Shown: positions 10,569-21,167, counted from the stretch's first letter. The stretch: DNA of 64,000 nucleotides from Prorocentrum cordatum (GCA_963575745.1 CAUYUJ010001447.1:159458-223457), one strand, 5' to 3'. A program made the numbers and translations. The notes: generated by a model from the sequence alone, not told the origin.

Positions 10569-10664
10569 CATTACCACTCGCCCGACAGAGGCCGCAAACG
10601 GCCACACGTTGTCCGTCGTGCTCCTGCCCACGGCGCGAGGCACCTCTGGGAAGTCGTCGCCGTC

Positions 10665-10780
10665 CGCCGCAGGCTGGCGCGACGCGGCCTCCGAGCCCAT
10701 GGCCCCGGGCACGGCCGACTGGGTGACGGTGGTCGCCCATGTCGAGGACGCCGTCCACGACAACACGGTGGCGTGGAGGC
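10665..10780 (+). CDS. Candidate coding exon, unknown product
   Basis: After a possible acceptor (CCGCAG then GCTGG) a short open stretch uses mainly G- or C-ending codons and encodes a mixed-composition peptide with TADWVTVVAHVEDAVHDN, unlike the simple repeats around it. It ends where a purine-rich tract begins. It could be an exon of a gene whose other exons lie downstream (12.3 kb, 14.9 kb), but no family was recognised and no splice joins could be proved. Confidence 0.3.
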
Positions 10781-10857
10781 GCGGGGGGCCGCGAGGACGT
10801 CGACGAGATAGGAATGGGGGAGGCAGGCATTGGGGATGGGGGGGAGGGGGGGACGGC

Positions 10858-11120
10858 TGGGGGGAGGAGGAGGAGGGGGAGGAGGAGGAGGAGGAGGAGG
10901 AGGAAGGCAGGAGAGGAGGTGGGAAGGAAGGAGGAGGAGGAGGAAAAAGGATGAGGAGGAGGAGGAGGAGAAGGAGGAGGAGGGGGAGGAGGGGGAGGAG
11001 GAGGAGGAGGGAGGATAGGAGGAGCGAGGAGGAGGAGGATACGTGGCAGCATCCGGCAGATTCTCACACCAGGAGGAATCAGGATCAGGAGGAGTAGGAG
11101 GAGTAGGAGGAGAAAGATGA
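10858..11120 (+). repeat. GGA microsatellite
   Basis: The tract is almost entirely GGA/GAA triplets. Its open frames encode only Glu/Gly/Arg runs and are not genes. Confidence 0.85.
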
Positions 11121-11134
11121 AGAGGAGGAAAGAC

Positions 11135-11188
11135 GATGCTCCTGATGATGATGCTGATGATGCTGCTGCTGCTGATGATGATGATGAC

Positions 11189-11241
<53 letters not shown>

Positions 11242-11242
11242 C

Positions 11243-11292
<50 letters not shown>

Positions 11293-11310
11293 CAATGATG
11301 ATGCGGGTGA
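11135..11310 (+). repeat. (GAT)n microsatellite
   Basis: A long run of GAT triplets with occasional GCT and GAC, open in all three plus-strand frames, giving poly-Asp, poly-Met or no-stop frames that are artefacts. Confidence 0.9.
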
Positions 11311-11660
11311 TGATGACACTAATGAATAATACGAGTAATAACTCTACGACTACTAATATCAATGATAATAGTACTTGTAATAATAAGCGTGCGAATAATT
11401 ATACGAATACTGTTAGTAATAAGAAGAATGTTGATACTACGAATGCATATGTTACTGCAATTAACTATCAAGATAAGAATACGAGTAATTCGACGAACAC
11501 TGATAATAATACGAGTGATGATAATATTACCAGCAATAAGAGTCATACCACGAATGACAATACTAATAGTACGTATAACAGTAATAATATACACACGAAC
11601 AGGCATACGAATACTACTGACAATCATATAATAATAAGACACAGAAGAAGATGACGAAAA
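11311..11660. other. AT-rich island of degenerate trinucleotides
   Basis: This stretch is conspicuously AT-rich inside a GC-rich region and keeps a three-base rhythm (AAT, AGT, ACG, ATA triplets) that continues from the (GAT)n block. It looks like an old trinucleotide array that has drifted. The Asn/Thr/Ser-rich open frame through it has no domain. Confidence 0.55.
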
Positions 11661-12274
11661 AGAGGAGGGTAAGGAAGAATGCGCCATATCCAGGATCCAT
11701 GCCCCGGATTCGCCCGCCGGCCTGGGGCCCCCGCGGCGCCCGCGGGCTGGCGGCGCTTCGGCGAGGCGCCCCTGCCGCGCCACGCCCGCCCCGAGGCGCG
11801 AGAGACCTGGCCGAGGCGCCCGCGGTGCCCATGCCAAAATGTGCTCCGACGTGCCACGACAGCACCGACCTCCACGAGGCCCAATCGGGCCCCTTCGGGC
11901 CTACCCATCGGCCGTTGGAGGCAGGTATTTCTGGACCCCCAGACTCTACACTCCACCCTGAGCGCCTTCCTGCTTCAACGATCGAGTGGCTTCACCTTTC
12001 CCGTCCTCCTCAGGGGGCGGACGGAACCCGATCTACTTTCGACGCATTCCTGTTTCATGCTTCTGCCTACTTCTTCCGACCGATGGTTGTGCCCGCGCGC
12101 GCCGCCGTGCGCAGACTTGCACACCGTCGGCGCCCGTGCCAAGAAGCCCCCTGCTTGCCTCCAGGGTGCCCCGGGCTTCTTGGGCTTCGATGGCTTTGCC
12201 GTGGAAGGCGTGACGATCTCGCACCAAAGCAACCTGCGGACGTCCTAGGGTCTCAGGGTTGGGTTTCTCGTGGA

Positions 12275-12700
12275 AGGTTTCTTGTGGACGGGACCGTCGT
12301 GGCGACCGAGTGCGCGTTCGAGACGCCGCGACAGATCGCCACGCACGCCACCAACCCTGGTAGGGACACCATCAATTCCGACAGGACCAACTCCAACTAC
12401 GGGAAAGACGGCGGCCACAGGAACAAGTTCCAGGACTCCGGTGACCACAACAACGGCTACAACAGCGCCAACGCGACCCACTGGGAAAACATCGGCTACT
12501 ACCACAAGGACCAGGAGGACGAGCCCACCACCACCAAGTACATCGTCATTGAAGTCCCTGTGCCCGCTCAGGGCTGCTCTGGCCAGCTCCCAACCATCGA
12601 CACCTATGAGTCCGCCGACGGCCACTGCAGCTTCAACTCTCGCGACACCAGCTTCGGCGTGTACGGCGACGCCGCCTCCCAGCCACCACAGCCGCTCCAA
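12275..12700 (+). CDS. Candidate coding exon, unknown Asn/Tyr-rich product
   Basis: A stretch in the frame open from 11,651 to 12,826 looks truly coding. Codons end mostly in C or G, the composition is mixed, and it encodes FLVDGTVVATECAFETPR, then a hydrophilic segment with NYGKDGGHRNKFQD and HWENIGYYHKDQEDEP, then KYIVIEVPVPAQGC. The flanks (before about 12,270 and after about 12,700) look non-coding. No start codon, signal or known domain was recognised, so it is best regarded as an internal exon or a gene fragment. Confidence 0.4.
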
Positions 12701-12829
12701 GCGCTCCCGCGCACTGCGCCCGCGGTGACACGGGTGACCACACCGCCAACGGCCGTGGTTCCGCGGACAGCTGCACTGGCGGCTACGCGAGCGGCCACGC
12801 CGCAGGAGGAGGAGGAGGAGGCATGAGGA

Positions 12830-13960
12830 CGCGACGCCCGCGCCGGCGCACCTCCCCCCGCGGCTGCGCCCCCTCCTTTGGCAGGAGGCGGGGAGCTGGG
12901 GCTCGAGGCACCCCCTGCCCCGCAGGGCACTCCAGCCCGGAGTTGACCCGGGCCCTGGCCCAGCAGACGCGAGGAAGTATTGGGCTACTGCGGGGCTGTT
13001 GCGAGCTCTTGCATCCGTCGCTGCAGAGATACTGTTAGCGATGCCGCATACAGCAGGATCTATCACAACGCTAGTGTGTGGACTGGCACCATAGTGTGCG
13101 TAATGACGTTCGGCTGTCGCCGACAGTCTGGGGAGCTCTTCGCCCCCCGGTCGCGTTCAGCAGGTTGACCCGAGAGGGGGTCCAGCGACAGGGGTGGTGC
13201 AGTAGATTTGGTGCAATAGATTTGTGGGGTCGCATTACATGTGGGGCGTGCAACGCATTCCGGGGCGCAAATGTACTGGATTTTCGCGTGCAGTGCACTA
13301 CTGGCAACACAATGCAACACAACTCTCCAGCGCAGTACACTTGCAATACCCGCCCCCTTTCAGCTGGACCCCCTTTCGGGCCACCCAGAGTTCAATGGGG
13401 CCCTGGCGGAGGTGCCTCGCCCGTAGGCTCGACCGCATCGGCCCGAGCAGGGTCTGCGCCGCGCGGCAGAACTCGCCGTCGCGGTCGCCTCTGGCGAGCG
13501 CGCGAACAGTGCCTGGCCGCCCCCGCTGGCTGCGCGGGCTTGCAGTGGAGGACGGGGGGAAGGCGGGCGGAGGAGGGAGTCTGGGGTTGGCTTGTGGCAG
13601 TAGGGGGCTGGTCTGTGGGGGTTGGTTTGTGGCAGCATGGGCTGCGTACTCGTCGGGAAACAAGAAAGGAAACGAGGCCGTGTGGACAGCCCTCTGCGAC
13701 GGGCTCCCCTCGCCGGCCCTCTCCGCCCAGCCCTCCGGGATGCGCTGCCGAGGGCCTCCTTCCCCCGCGCCGCCGCGGCGGGACTCGCCTCGGCGCCCTG
13801 CAGGCCCAACGGCTGCGACGAGGAGGCCGTCTGGCCACACTCACGTCGGGCGCTTCCCTCCACCGGAGGACTGCTCCAGAGTAGTCAAGAAGCAGACAGT
13901 CTGGGGATGAGCTTTCGACCCTTTCCTCCTCTTCTTGGACCTCTTTTGGCAATTTTTGCT
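12830..13960. other. No supported gene
   Basis: GC-rich sequence with overlapping open frames on both strands but no recognisable domain, codon bias or repeat. At most, short exons could be hidden here. Confidence 0.5.
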
Positions 13961-13966
13961 GTTCTT

Positions 13967-14000
13967 CCCAAGTCCGCCCGTAGGAGGACATGCCCGACCT
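13967..14000. repeat. Single arm of the foldback family (CCTGTAGGGGGACATGCC)
   Basis: Reads CCGCCCGTAGGAGGACATG then CCCGACCTGA, the same arm found at 15.54, 23.50, 51.68 and 57.22 kb. It lies directly beside MITE-A copy 2, with no matching opposite arm close by. Confidence 0.65.
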
Positions 14001-14007
14001 GAGGCTA

Positions 14008-14375
14008 CAGCCGGGGCCCTGAGGAAGGAGCCCCTTTCGTTGGGGAGGGGCTCCGCGTTCCTTCAGTGTTTCACAGCTTGCCTCAGGCTTCCCTTTTAGG
14101 TTTTCGACAGGAAATCGAAGGTTAACCTATGGAACATCGGGGCCTCGTTCCTTATTTACGGTAGGTTTGCGTCGTGTCGACCAGCGGCGACCCCAGCGCG
14201 GGCGCTCAAGGTTGAACGCCGCCGGCGACCCAGAATCGATCGATGTTGAACGATCGGACGTTGCGGCAGCGGCCGATCGTTCAAGGTTGAACGATCCCTG
14301 CGGTGTCAAAAACCAGCGCCGGGGTCGACACGACACGAACCTGCCGTAGGGTTCCTTAGGTCAACGCCCCGACTG
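14008..14375. mobile_element. MITE-A copy 2, interrupted by MITE-B
   Basis: This is the same element as at 9,868-10,042 with inverted ends CAGCCGGGGCCCTGA and, on the other strand, CAGTCGGGGCGTTGA. TA flanks it on each side (14,006-14,007 and 14,376-14,377). It is longer because MITE-B (14,159-14,346) is inserted in it. Without MITE-B it would be nearly the length of copy 1. Confidence 0.8.
14159..14346. mobile_element. MITE-B, 188 bp, nested in MITE-A with TA duplication
   Basis: The ends are inverted repeats of about 24 bp (left CGGTAGGTTTGCGTCGTG; right, reverse-complemented, CGGCAGGTTCGTGTCGTG) and both continue GTCGACC. TA flanks it at 14,157-14,158 and 14,347-14,348. Copy 1 of MITE-A at about 10,009-10,025 shows the empty site with a single TTTAGGGTTCC, which proves the insertion and its TA duplication. 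Internally it holds inverted GTTGAACGATCG-like motifs. It is non-coding. Confidence 0.85.
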
Positions 14376-14529
14376 TACACCGAGGGCGGCGGCCATCTCC
14401 ACGCCGCGGGCAGCTGCCGCACCGGCGACTGGCTGCCAACGGCGGCCTCGCCGCCCCGCGGCCTCGGCCAGACCGCTGGCGGCAGCTCCTGCGCTGCTGC
14501 CCGCGACGGCGCCTTCGCACGGGCGCCCC

Positions 14530-14750
14530 CGAGGGCGCGAAGGTATTCGCGCCTCGCGCTTCGCGCTTCGGCTCCGACTTCTCCTCCTCCTCCTCCTCCT
14601 CCTCCTCCTCCTCCTCCTCCTCCTCCTCCTCCTCCTCCTCCTCCTCCTCCTCCTCCTCCTCCCGTTGGGAGGCGGCCCGAGAGCGCGAAGTTGTTCGCAC
14701 TTCGCGCTCCGCGCAGCGCGAAGCGCGAGGTTGGGAGCCCTCGCTTCGCC
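14530..14750. repeat. Palindromic GCGCGAAG repeat enclosing a (TCC)n microsatellite
   Basis: A GCGCGAAG/CTTCGCGC block, a (TCC)n run at about 14,580-14,662, and a second palindromic block ending GTTGGGAGCCCT repeat the layout seen at 262-410. Only the microsatellite length differs greatly. Confidence 0.7.
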
Positions 14751-14848
14751 ACCTGCCGCGCCGCCCGTCGCAGGCGCCGACCCCTGCGCCGACCGCCACG
14801 CCTCCCAGCTCCAGCCCCGAGCTCGAACGAGGGCCGAGAGAGGCGCCA

Positions 14849-15205
14849 GATGCACATGGGAGACCGCGCGCGAGGAGGACGAGGAGGATCAGGAGGACCC
14901 TTCCGGCCAGGAGGGGCTGCGTTCTCCTGGACGCCGAGTGCCACGGCCCACTCCACAAGAGCGAGGTCCAAGCCGGGCTCGCGCAGGGCCACTTGAAGCT
15001 TGCCGCAGGGGAGCACGTGTTCACTGACGACAATTTCGCCAATGCCACGTGGATAAACATGCCTGGCTCCGACTGGGAGTTGTGCACGACCCCCCGGCTA
15101 CCAGGCAGCGGCAAGAAGAACAGGAGGTGCCACCTGCACATCCAGAAGGGCCCCGTCCGTGCCACCACCGCGCTGATCAGAAGCGAGGCGGCAATGCCTC
15201 CCTGA
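14849..15205 (+). CDS. Candidate terminal coding exon, unknown product
   Basis: One frame is open from at least 14,849 to a stop at 15,205, with GC-ending codons and mixed composition: VLLDAECHGPLHKSEV, LKLAAGEHVFTDDN, FANATWINMPGSDWELC, HLHIQKGPV. No ATG marks a start, so it may be a last exon. It may belong with the exon candidates at 10.7 and 12.3 kb, but nothing proves a joint transcript. Confidence 0.35.
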   Translation, partial: DAHGRPRARRTRRIRRTLPARRGCVLLDAECHGPLHKSEVQAGLAQGHLKLAAGEHVFTDDNFANATWINMPGSDWELCTTPRLPGSGKKNRRCHLHIQKGPVRATTALIRSEAAMPP

Positions 15206-15536
15206 GGCCCTCGCGCGTGGACCGATGCCGCAATCTCCGTCGCCTGCCGCGCACCAGCTTCGCCACAGCAGCCTACCTCATATCATCGTCTCCTCCCTCT
15301 TGCCTGAGACCTCGCCGCCACTGCTGCCAGCTCCCTGTGCGTTCTTGGTCCAGCAGGGGTAGGTGTCGAAACCCGGAAAGACCAGACAGCAAGCACCACT
15401 GGGCCGCCCGCAGCATTCCCCTCTCAGTGCGAGCTGCTGTTTGGGTTCCGCGGGAGGTTGCTGGGAAGAGCCGCCAAACCCCGGAAGAGGGCTACCGCGA
15501 AGCTTGGCGCCACCCCAACTTTCACCTTACCCTTAA

Positions 15537-15596
15537 GTCGGGCCTGTCCCTCTAGAGGGGGATTTTTTAATCCCCCTGTAGGGGGACAGACCCGAC
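15537..15596. mobile_element. Foldback element, minimal hairpin copy
   Basis: Two 28-bp arms (15,537-15,564 and 15,569-15,596) pair at 25 of 28 positions around a TTTT loop. The arms carry the family motif GTCGGGCCTGTCCC and its complement. Confidence 0.75.
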
Positions 15597-15957
15597 CTGA
15601 CCCTACCCCCTCACCCCATGACTTTCTCATCCTCGTTCTCCCCCCGCCCCTGGGCTCCGCCGTCGCCGCGGCCGCCCCTGGGCTCCGCCGTTGCCCGTCC
15701 GCGCTGCTGACCGATGGGGTTGTGGAGTCAGTGGCCCCCGCGGGCCCCAAAATCCCAGCAGCACCGGCTGGAGACGCGCTCCGCGAAAACGCCTTCGAGG
15801 AAGACTCGCTTTTTGGCCCGGGCCGCGCGCAGCGCGAACGCCGCCGCGGGCGCCCCCCCCAGCCAGCGGCTGCCGGCGAGAGCGCCGCTGGCAGCCGCGC
15901 ACGCCGCTCCCTTGGCCCACCTGGCCTTGCCCGTCCGTCCTGCCTCGCTCCCTCCCT

Positions 15958-16015
15958 TTTTTCCCGGAAAGGGCATGGGCCCAGGGTTCTCTTTTAGTTT
16001 GTTTACCCCCGGGTT
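15958..16015. repeat. Dispersed repeat CCCGGAAAGGGC...CCCAGGGTTCTCTTTTAGT
   Basis: The same 55- to 65-bp motif occurs at 22,146-22,212 and 23,651-23,712. All three share GGAAAGG, then GGGTTCTCTTT and GTWWACC. No coding sense is evident. Confidence 0.7.
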
Positions 16016-16259
16016 TGACTTGAGGTGGGCGGCCGGCGAATTTCTTTTGCGGAAAATGCCGAGGTCGAGGTGGGCCGGCGAATTAAGATTTGAGGATGTC
16101 CCTCTGCTTCAGTCGCCATTGCCCGTCTTCTGCTGTGCGCCTCGCCTCATCACGCTGCGCGTGCCCGTGGCACGGCCCTCCCCTTGTCGGGGGCCAGGAC
16201 GTAGGCGGCGGGGGTGGCGGCCGCAGCAGGGGGGGGGACACCCCCTGTAGGGGGCCAGG

Positions 16260-16793
16260 ATGTGGGCGGAGGAGGAGGAGGAGGAGGAGGAGGAGGAGGA
16301 GGAGGAGGAGGAGGAGGAGGAGGAGGAGGAGGAGGCGGGAGGAGGAGGAGGGGAGGAGGAGGAGGCGGAGGAGGGGAGGCGGAGGCGGAGCGGAGGAGGC
16401 GGAGGAGGAGGAGGAGGAGGAGGAGGAGGAGGAGGAGGAGGAGGAGGAGGAGGCGGAGGAGGAGGAGGAGGAGGAGGAGGAGGAGGAGGCGGGAGGAGGG
16501 GGAGGGGAGGGGGAGGAGGAGGAGGAGGAGGAGGAGGAGGAGGAGGAGGAGGAGGAGGAGGAGGAGGAGGAGGAGGAGGAGGAGGAGTAGGAGGAGGAGG
16601 AGGAGGAGGAGGAGGAGGAGGAGGAGGAGGAGGAGGGGAGGAGGAGGAGGAGGAGGAGGAGGAGGAGGAGGAGGAGAGGAGGAGGAGGAGGAGGAGGAGG
16701 AGGAGGAGGAGGAGGAGGAGGAGGAGGAGGAGGAGGAGGAGGAGGAGGAGGAGGAGGAGGAGGAGGAGGAGGAGGAGGAGGAGGAGGAGGAGG
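16260..16793 (+). repeat. (GGA)n microsatellite, about 530 bp
   Basis: Nearly pure GGA triplets with few interruptions (CGG, GGGG). All three frames and their complements are open and encode poly-Glu, poly-Gly, poly-Arg, or poly-Ser, poly-Pro, poly-Leu. These are not genes. Confidence 0.95.
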
Positions 16794-16842
16794 GCTTGGG
16801 GATGCGGACTTCGAGGGCGCAGGGCTCTCTTTTGCTATTGTT

Positions 16843-18080
16843 TCCAACCATCCTGTGGTGTTGGGTTCTCGTTTAGAAGAGACAGCGCCCCGCGCCACCT
16901 CCTCCTCACTCCTCCTCCCCTTCCTCCGCTTCGTCCCCCGCGAGGTACTGGTGATGTGCCAGGAATGGCTTCGGGGGGAACCTGAGTTGCTTTGGCACAG
17001 CCGCATGCGGGGACTGCCACCCATTTTGGCACACCCCTCACACGGTTCGTGGCCCCACAGGGAGCTCCACCGAAGGCCCCAATGGCACAGGCCGCATGCG
17101 GGGACCGCCTCCATTTTGGCACACCCCTCACACGGTTCGTGGCCCCACAGGGAGCTCCACCGAAGGCCCCAGTGGCACAGGCTGCATGCGGGGACCGCCA
17201 CCCATTTTGGCACACCCCTCGCACGGTTCGTGTCCCCACAGGGAGCTCCACAGAAGGCCCCAGTGGCACAGGCCGCATGCGGGGACCGCCACTCATTTTG
17301 GCACACCCCTCACACGGTTCGTGGCCTCACCGGGAGCTCCACCCAAGGCCCCAGGGGCACAGGCTGCATGCGGGGACCGCCACCCATTTTGGCACACCCC
17401 TCGCACGGTTCGTGGCCCCACAGGAAGCTCCATCGAAGGCCCCAGTGGCACAGGCCGCATGCGGGGACCGCCACTCATTTTGGCACACCCCTCACACGGT
17501 TCGTGGCCCCACAGGGAGGTCCACCGAAGGCCCCAGTGGCACAGGCCGCATGCGGGGACCGCCACCAATTTTGGCACACCCCTCGCACGGTTCGTGGCCC
17601 CACAGGGAGCTCCACCGAAGGCCCGAGTGGCACAGGCTGCATGCGGGGACCGCCACTCATTTTGGCACACCCCTCGCACGGTTCGTGGCCCCACAGGGAG
17701 CTCCACCGAAGGCCCCAGTGGCACAGGCCGCATGCGGGGACCGCCACCCATTTTGGCACACCCCTCGCCCGGTTCGTGGCCCCACAGGGAGTTCCACCGA
17801 AGGCTCCAGTGGCACAGGCCGCATGCGGGGACCGCCACCCATTTTGGCACACCCCTCACACGGTTCGTGGCTCCACAGGGAGCTCCACCGAAGGCCCCAG
17901 TGGCACAGGCCGCATGCGGGGACCGCCACCCATTTTGGCACGCCCTCCACACGGTTCGTGGCCCAACAAGGAGCTCCACCGAAGGCCCCGTAAGGAGCTC
18001 CCCTTTCTTCGTCCCAGCTGTCCTGCGGCACTCACACCTGCATATGGTTGGGCTCTTTGCCAGGATAACTTTGTCTCGGT
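16843..18080. mobile_element. Minisatellite cassette 1: conserved flanks around 11 units of 91 bp
   Basis: Eleven units with an almost invariant 91-bp period run from about 17,000 to 17,990 (anchor CACGGTTCGTGGCC at 17,041, 17,131, 17,222, 17,313, 17,404 and onward). The left flank (CCAACCATCCTGTGGTGTTG, 16,843-16,895) and right flank (TGCATATGGTT then CTTTGCCAGG, about 18,026-18,075) recur around the 77-bp array at 51.9-53.7 kb. Since 91 is not a multiple of three and the unit lacks stops, long open frames exist in every frame and should not be read as proteins. The call as a mobile unit rests on the shared flanks. Confidence 0.7.
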
Positions 18081-18389
18081 GCCATGCTTGAAGGAGGCCA
18101 TCGAAACTGTTTGCGATAGAAAACAAGGTGAAGTCCCATTCGGCGTGGAACATATGCGTTTTGCGCGTGCCCGCTTGAGGAACATGCGCCCCCCATGTCG
18201 GATCATGGTTGCCTAATGGGGTCCGTACCGCTTTCCTTCGTAAAAAAGAAGATGCGGAGCGTTTTGCGTAGAATCCGTACTAAATAGCAAGGTTTGGAGC
18301 CCCGACCAGAACACAAAAACGTGAGCATGTTAACTTTTTCCGTGCCCGCTCGAGGATGGCGCATCCTGCGCGCAGAGATTTTGGGGATG

Positions 18390-18780
18390 TGTCGAACGAA
18401 ACGCTCGCTTTGCAAAATTTGAGGGGCCTGGGCTCCAGGATGCCCAGGGGGTTCTGGGAGCACGAATCCAGTGTAATTTGCGAAGGATCGCGGCATTGGG
18501 AGCGCAACGCCAGAGTAATTTACTAGGGCTCGGGGCCCTGGGAGTGCGCGGGCTGTATAATTCACGATGGGGTGCGGCTTTGGGAGCGCAAATCCAAGGT
18601 CATTTATGAGGGATCGCGGCTTTGGGAGCGCAAATCCTGTATAAATTCCGAGGGATTGCGGCCTTGGGAGCGCGGGTTCAGCGTAATTTACGACGAGGGA
18701 TCGTTGGCCCTGGGAGCGCGAGCGCCACGTAATTTACGAGGGATCGTGGCCCTGGGATTGCGGATGCCGTATGATTGAGA
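18390..18780. repeat. 42-43-bp minisatellite (TAATTTACGAGGGATCGCGG), copy 1
   Basis: Units contain TAATTTAC, then GAGGGATCG and TTGGGAGCGC. The array is preceded by ACGAAACGCTCG and TTGCAAAATTTGA, exactly as at 22.2 kb. Confidence 0.8.
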
Positions 18781-18879
18781 ATTTGTTGAGGACGTCGTCT
18801 CGAGCGAAACGGTTGTTTTGTGTTATATATTGTTCCCCTCTTGGGGACCAGAATTCAGAGGATGTCTCAGGTGAAATGA

Positions 18880-19735
18880 TTGTTTCACGTGCCCAGATCT
18901 TGAGGATGTCTCGAGCGAGACGCTTGGTTTCACGCGTCCAGGTCGCCCAGGCAGATGTCTAGCATGAGGATGTGTTGAGGATGTATCGAGCGACACGCTT
19001 GTTTTCACGTGTCCAGGTCGCCCAGGCGGATGTCTAGTACGAGGATGTGTTGAGGATGTGTCGAGCGAGACGCCTGGTTTCACGTGTCCAGGTCGCCCAG
19101 GCAGATGTTGTCTAGCATGAGGAGGTGTTGAGAACGTGTCGAGCGAGACGCTTGTTTTCACATGTCCAGGTCGCCCAGGTGGATGTCTACCATACGGATG
19201 TGTTGAGAATGCCTCGAGCGAGACGCTTGTTTTCACGTGCCCAGGTCACCCACGCGGACGTCGAACATGAAGATGTGTTCAGGATGTCTCGAGCGAACCG
19301 CTTGTTTTCACGTGTCCAGGTCGCCCAGGCGGATGTCTAGTATGAGGATGTGTTGAGGATGTGTCGAGCGAGACGCCTGGTTTCACGTGTCCAGGTCGCC
19401 CAGGTAGATGTTGTCTAGCATGAGGAGGTGTTGAGAACGTGTCGAGCGAGACGCTTGTTTTCACATGTCCAGGTCGCCCAGGTGGATGTCTACCATACGG
19501 ATGTGTTGAGAATGCCTCGAGCGAAACGCTTGTTTTCATGTGCCCAGGTCACCCAAGCGGACGTCGAACCTGAAGATGTGTTGAGGATGTCTCGAGCGAA
19601 CCACTTGTTTTCACGTGTCCAGTTCGCCCAGGCGGATGTTTAGCATGAGGATGTGTTGAGGATTTCACGTGTCCAGGTTGCCCAGGCGGATGTCTAGCAT
19701 GAGGATTTGGGCAGGATGTCTCGAGCGAAACGCTT
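18880..19735. repeat. 75-78-bp repeats with a 303-bp higher-order unit
   Basis: About eleven units contain TCGAGCGAGACGCTTG, CACGTGTCCAGGTCGCCCAG and GATGTCTAG. The block at 19,125-19,236 recurs almost unchanged at 19,428-19,539, so a 303-bp higher-order repeat of four units was duplicated. The motif GAGGATGTCTCGAGCGAAAC also occurs in reverse orientation at 24.2-24.6, 39.9, 42.1, 43.7, 44.2, 45.8 and 47.3 kb. Confidence 0.8.
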
Positions 19736-19739
19736 GTCG

Positions 19740-20135
19740 CCAGCACGTTCCTTAGCGCGTCCCTTTGGCAAGTCCCGCGGCGCGTCCCTTGGGACGTTCC
19801 GCGGCGCGTCCTCCTGGCATGTCCCCCTGTCAATGAGTTTTGGGGCAGCTACTATGTGCTCAGGCAGCTCGAGCTTAAGATCCAGATCAGTTCGGTCAGG
19901 ACTCGGATGCAAAAGGAGGACTCGATCCATAACGCTATAGAGCACAATCGCGGCATGGCACATCGCAATTCAGCACGGTGCAGCACAGCATATCTCTCGA
20001 CACTGTTCAGCAAGATCGATGCACTCAGCATTTTATTTGCCCGTCGCCCAATCAGGTGTCTTTGAAACGTTGCCATGCTTTACATTTCTAGATTCCTTTC
20101 CAGGTTCGTGGGTCGATCATGTTGGGTCCGTCGTC
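19740..20135. repeat. Dispersed repeat with GGCGCGTCCC minisatellite head, copy 1
   Basis: GGCRCGTYCC units precede a unique-looking body (CTCAGGCAGCTCGAGCTTAA, CACAATCGCGGCATGGCACA, AATCAGGTGTCTTTGAAACG). The body recurs at 22,820-22,975 (partial) and 23,190-23,475. The three copies differ in head length. It is non-coding. Confidence 0.75.
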
Positions 20136-20289
20136 CCGGGTGGCACGGCGCCGCCGAGGAATCGATCACCCTCCCATCGGCGACCGCTGCTCGGGGGGTG
20201 GCCGTGTTCGAAGGATTCTGCGGCTTTCAGCCTTGCGGAGGAGGAGAAGGAAGGAGAAGAGGAGGAAAACGAGAAGGAGGCAGAGTATT

Positions 20290-20370
20290 AATCATGATGA
20301 TGCTGCTGCTGATGATGATGATGGCGGTGGCGCTGATGGTTGTGGTGAGCATGCATGATGATACTGATGG

Positions 20371-20426
<56 letters not shown>

Positions 20427-20661
20427 CTGATGATGATGATGATGATGGTGATGATGAATGTGATGATGGTGGTGGTGATGGTTGCGGTCGTGGTGATGAT
20501 GACGTTGAAGATGATGATGATGATGATGATGGTGGTGATTATGATGATGTTGATGATGGTGGTGGTGATGATGCTGCTGCTGATGATGATGATGATGATG
20601 ATGTTGATGACGATGCTTTTGATCATGTTGAAGGTTGTGATGATACATATGATGATGATGC

Positions 20662-20696
<35 letters not shown>

Positions 20697-21123
20697 CTGA
20701 TGATGATGATGACGATGATGGTGATGGTGATGGTGGTGGCGAGGAGGGGGAGGAGAAGAAGATGGTCATGATGATTATGCTGCTGCTGATGATGATGATG
20801 ATGATGATGATGATGCTGATGCTGATACTGCCGATCATGATGCTGCCGATGGTGATGCTGATGCTGATGCTGATGATGATGATGATGATGATGATTTTGA
20901 TGATAAGGATGATGAGAATGATGATTGTGATACTGATGCTGTCGATGATGATGCTGATGATGATTTTGATGATGATGCTGACGATGCTGATAATGATGCT
21001 GATGATGCTGATGATGCTGATGATGCTGATGCTGCTGCTGATGATGATGGTGTTGGTGATGATGATGGGTGATAGTGATGGTGATGATGATGCCGATGAT
21101 GATGCTGCTGCTGCTGATGATGC

Positions 21124-21167
<44 letters not shown>

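Noticed and set aside
13078-13910. Overlapping plus- and minus-strand frames of 170-270 codons
   Set aside because: No domain and no consistent codon preference in any one frame; likely chance open frames in GC-rich DNA.
16083-17306. Long minus-strand frames with poly-Ser/Pro/Leu across the (GGA)n block
   Set aside because: They are the complement of a trinucleotide repeat fused to 91-bp repeats; no domain or start context supports a gene.
16855-18216. Overlapping frames of 330-450 codons in all three frames (WHRPHAGTATHFGTPL type)
   Set aside because: The 91-bp unit has no stop in any frame, so each frame cycles through the same peptides; this is the repeat, not a protein.
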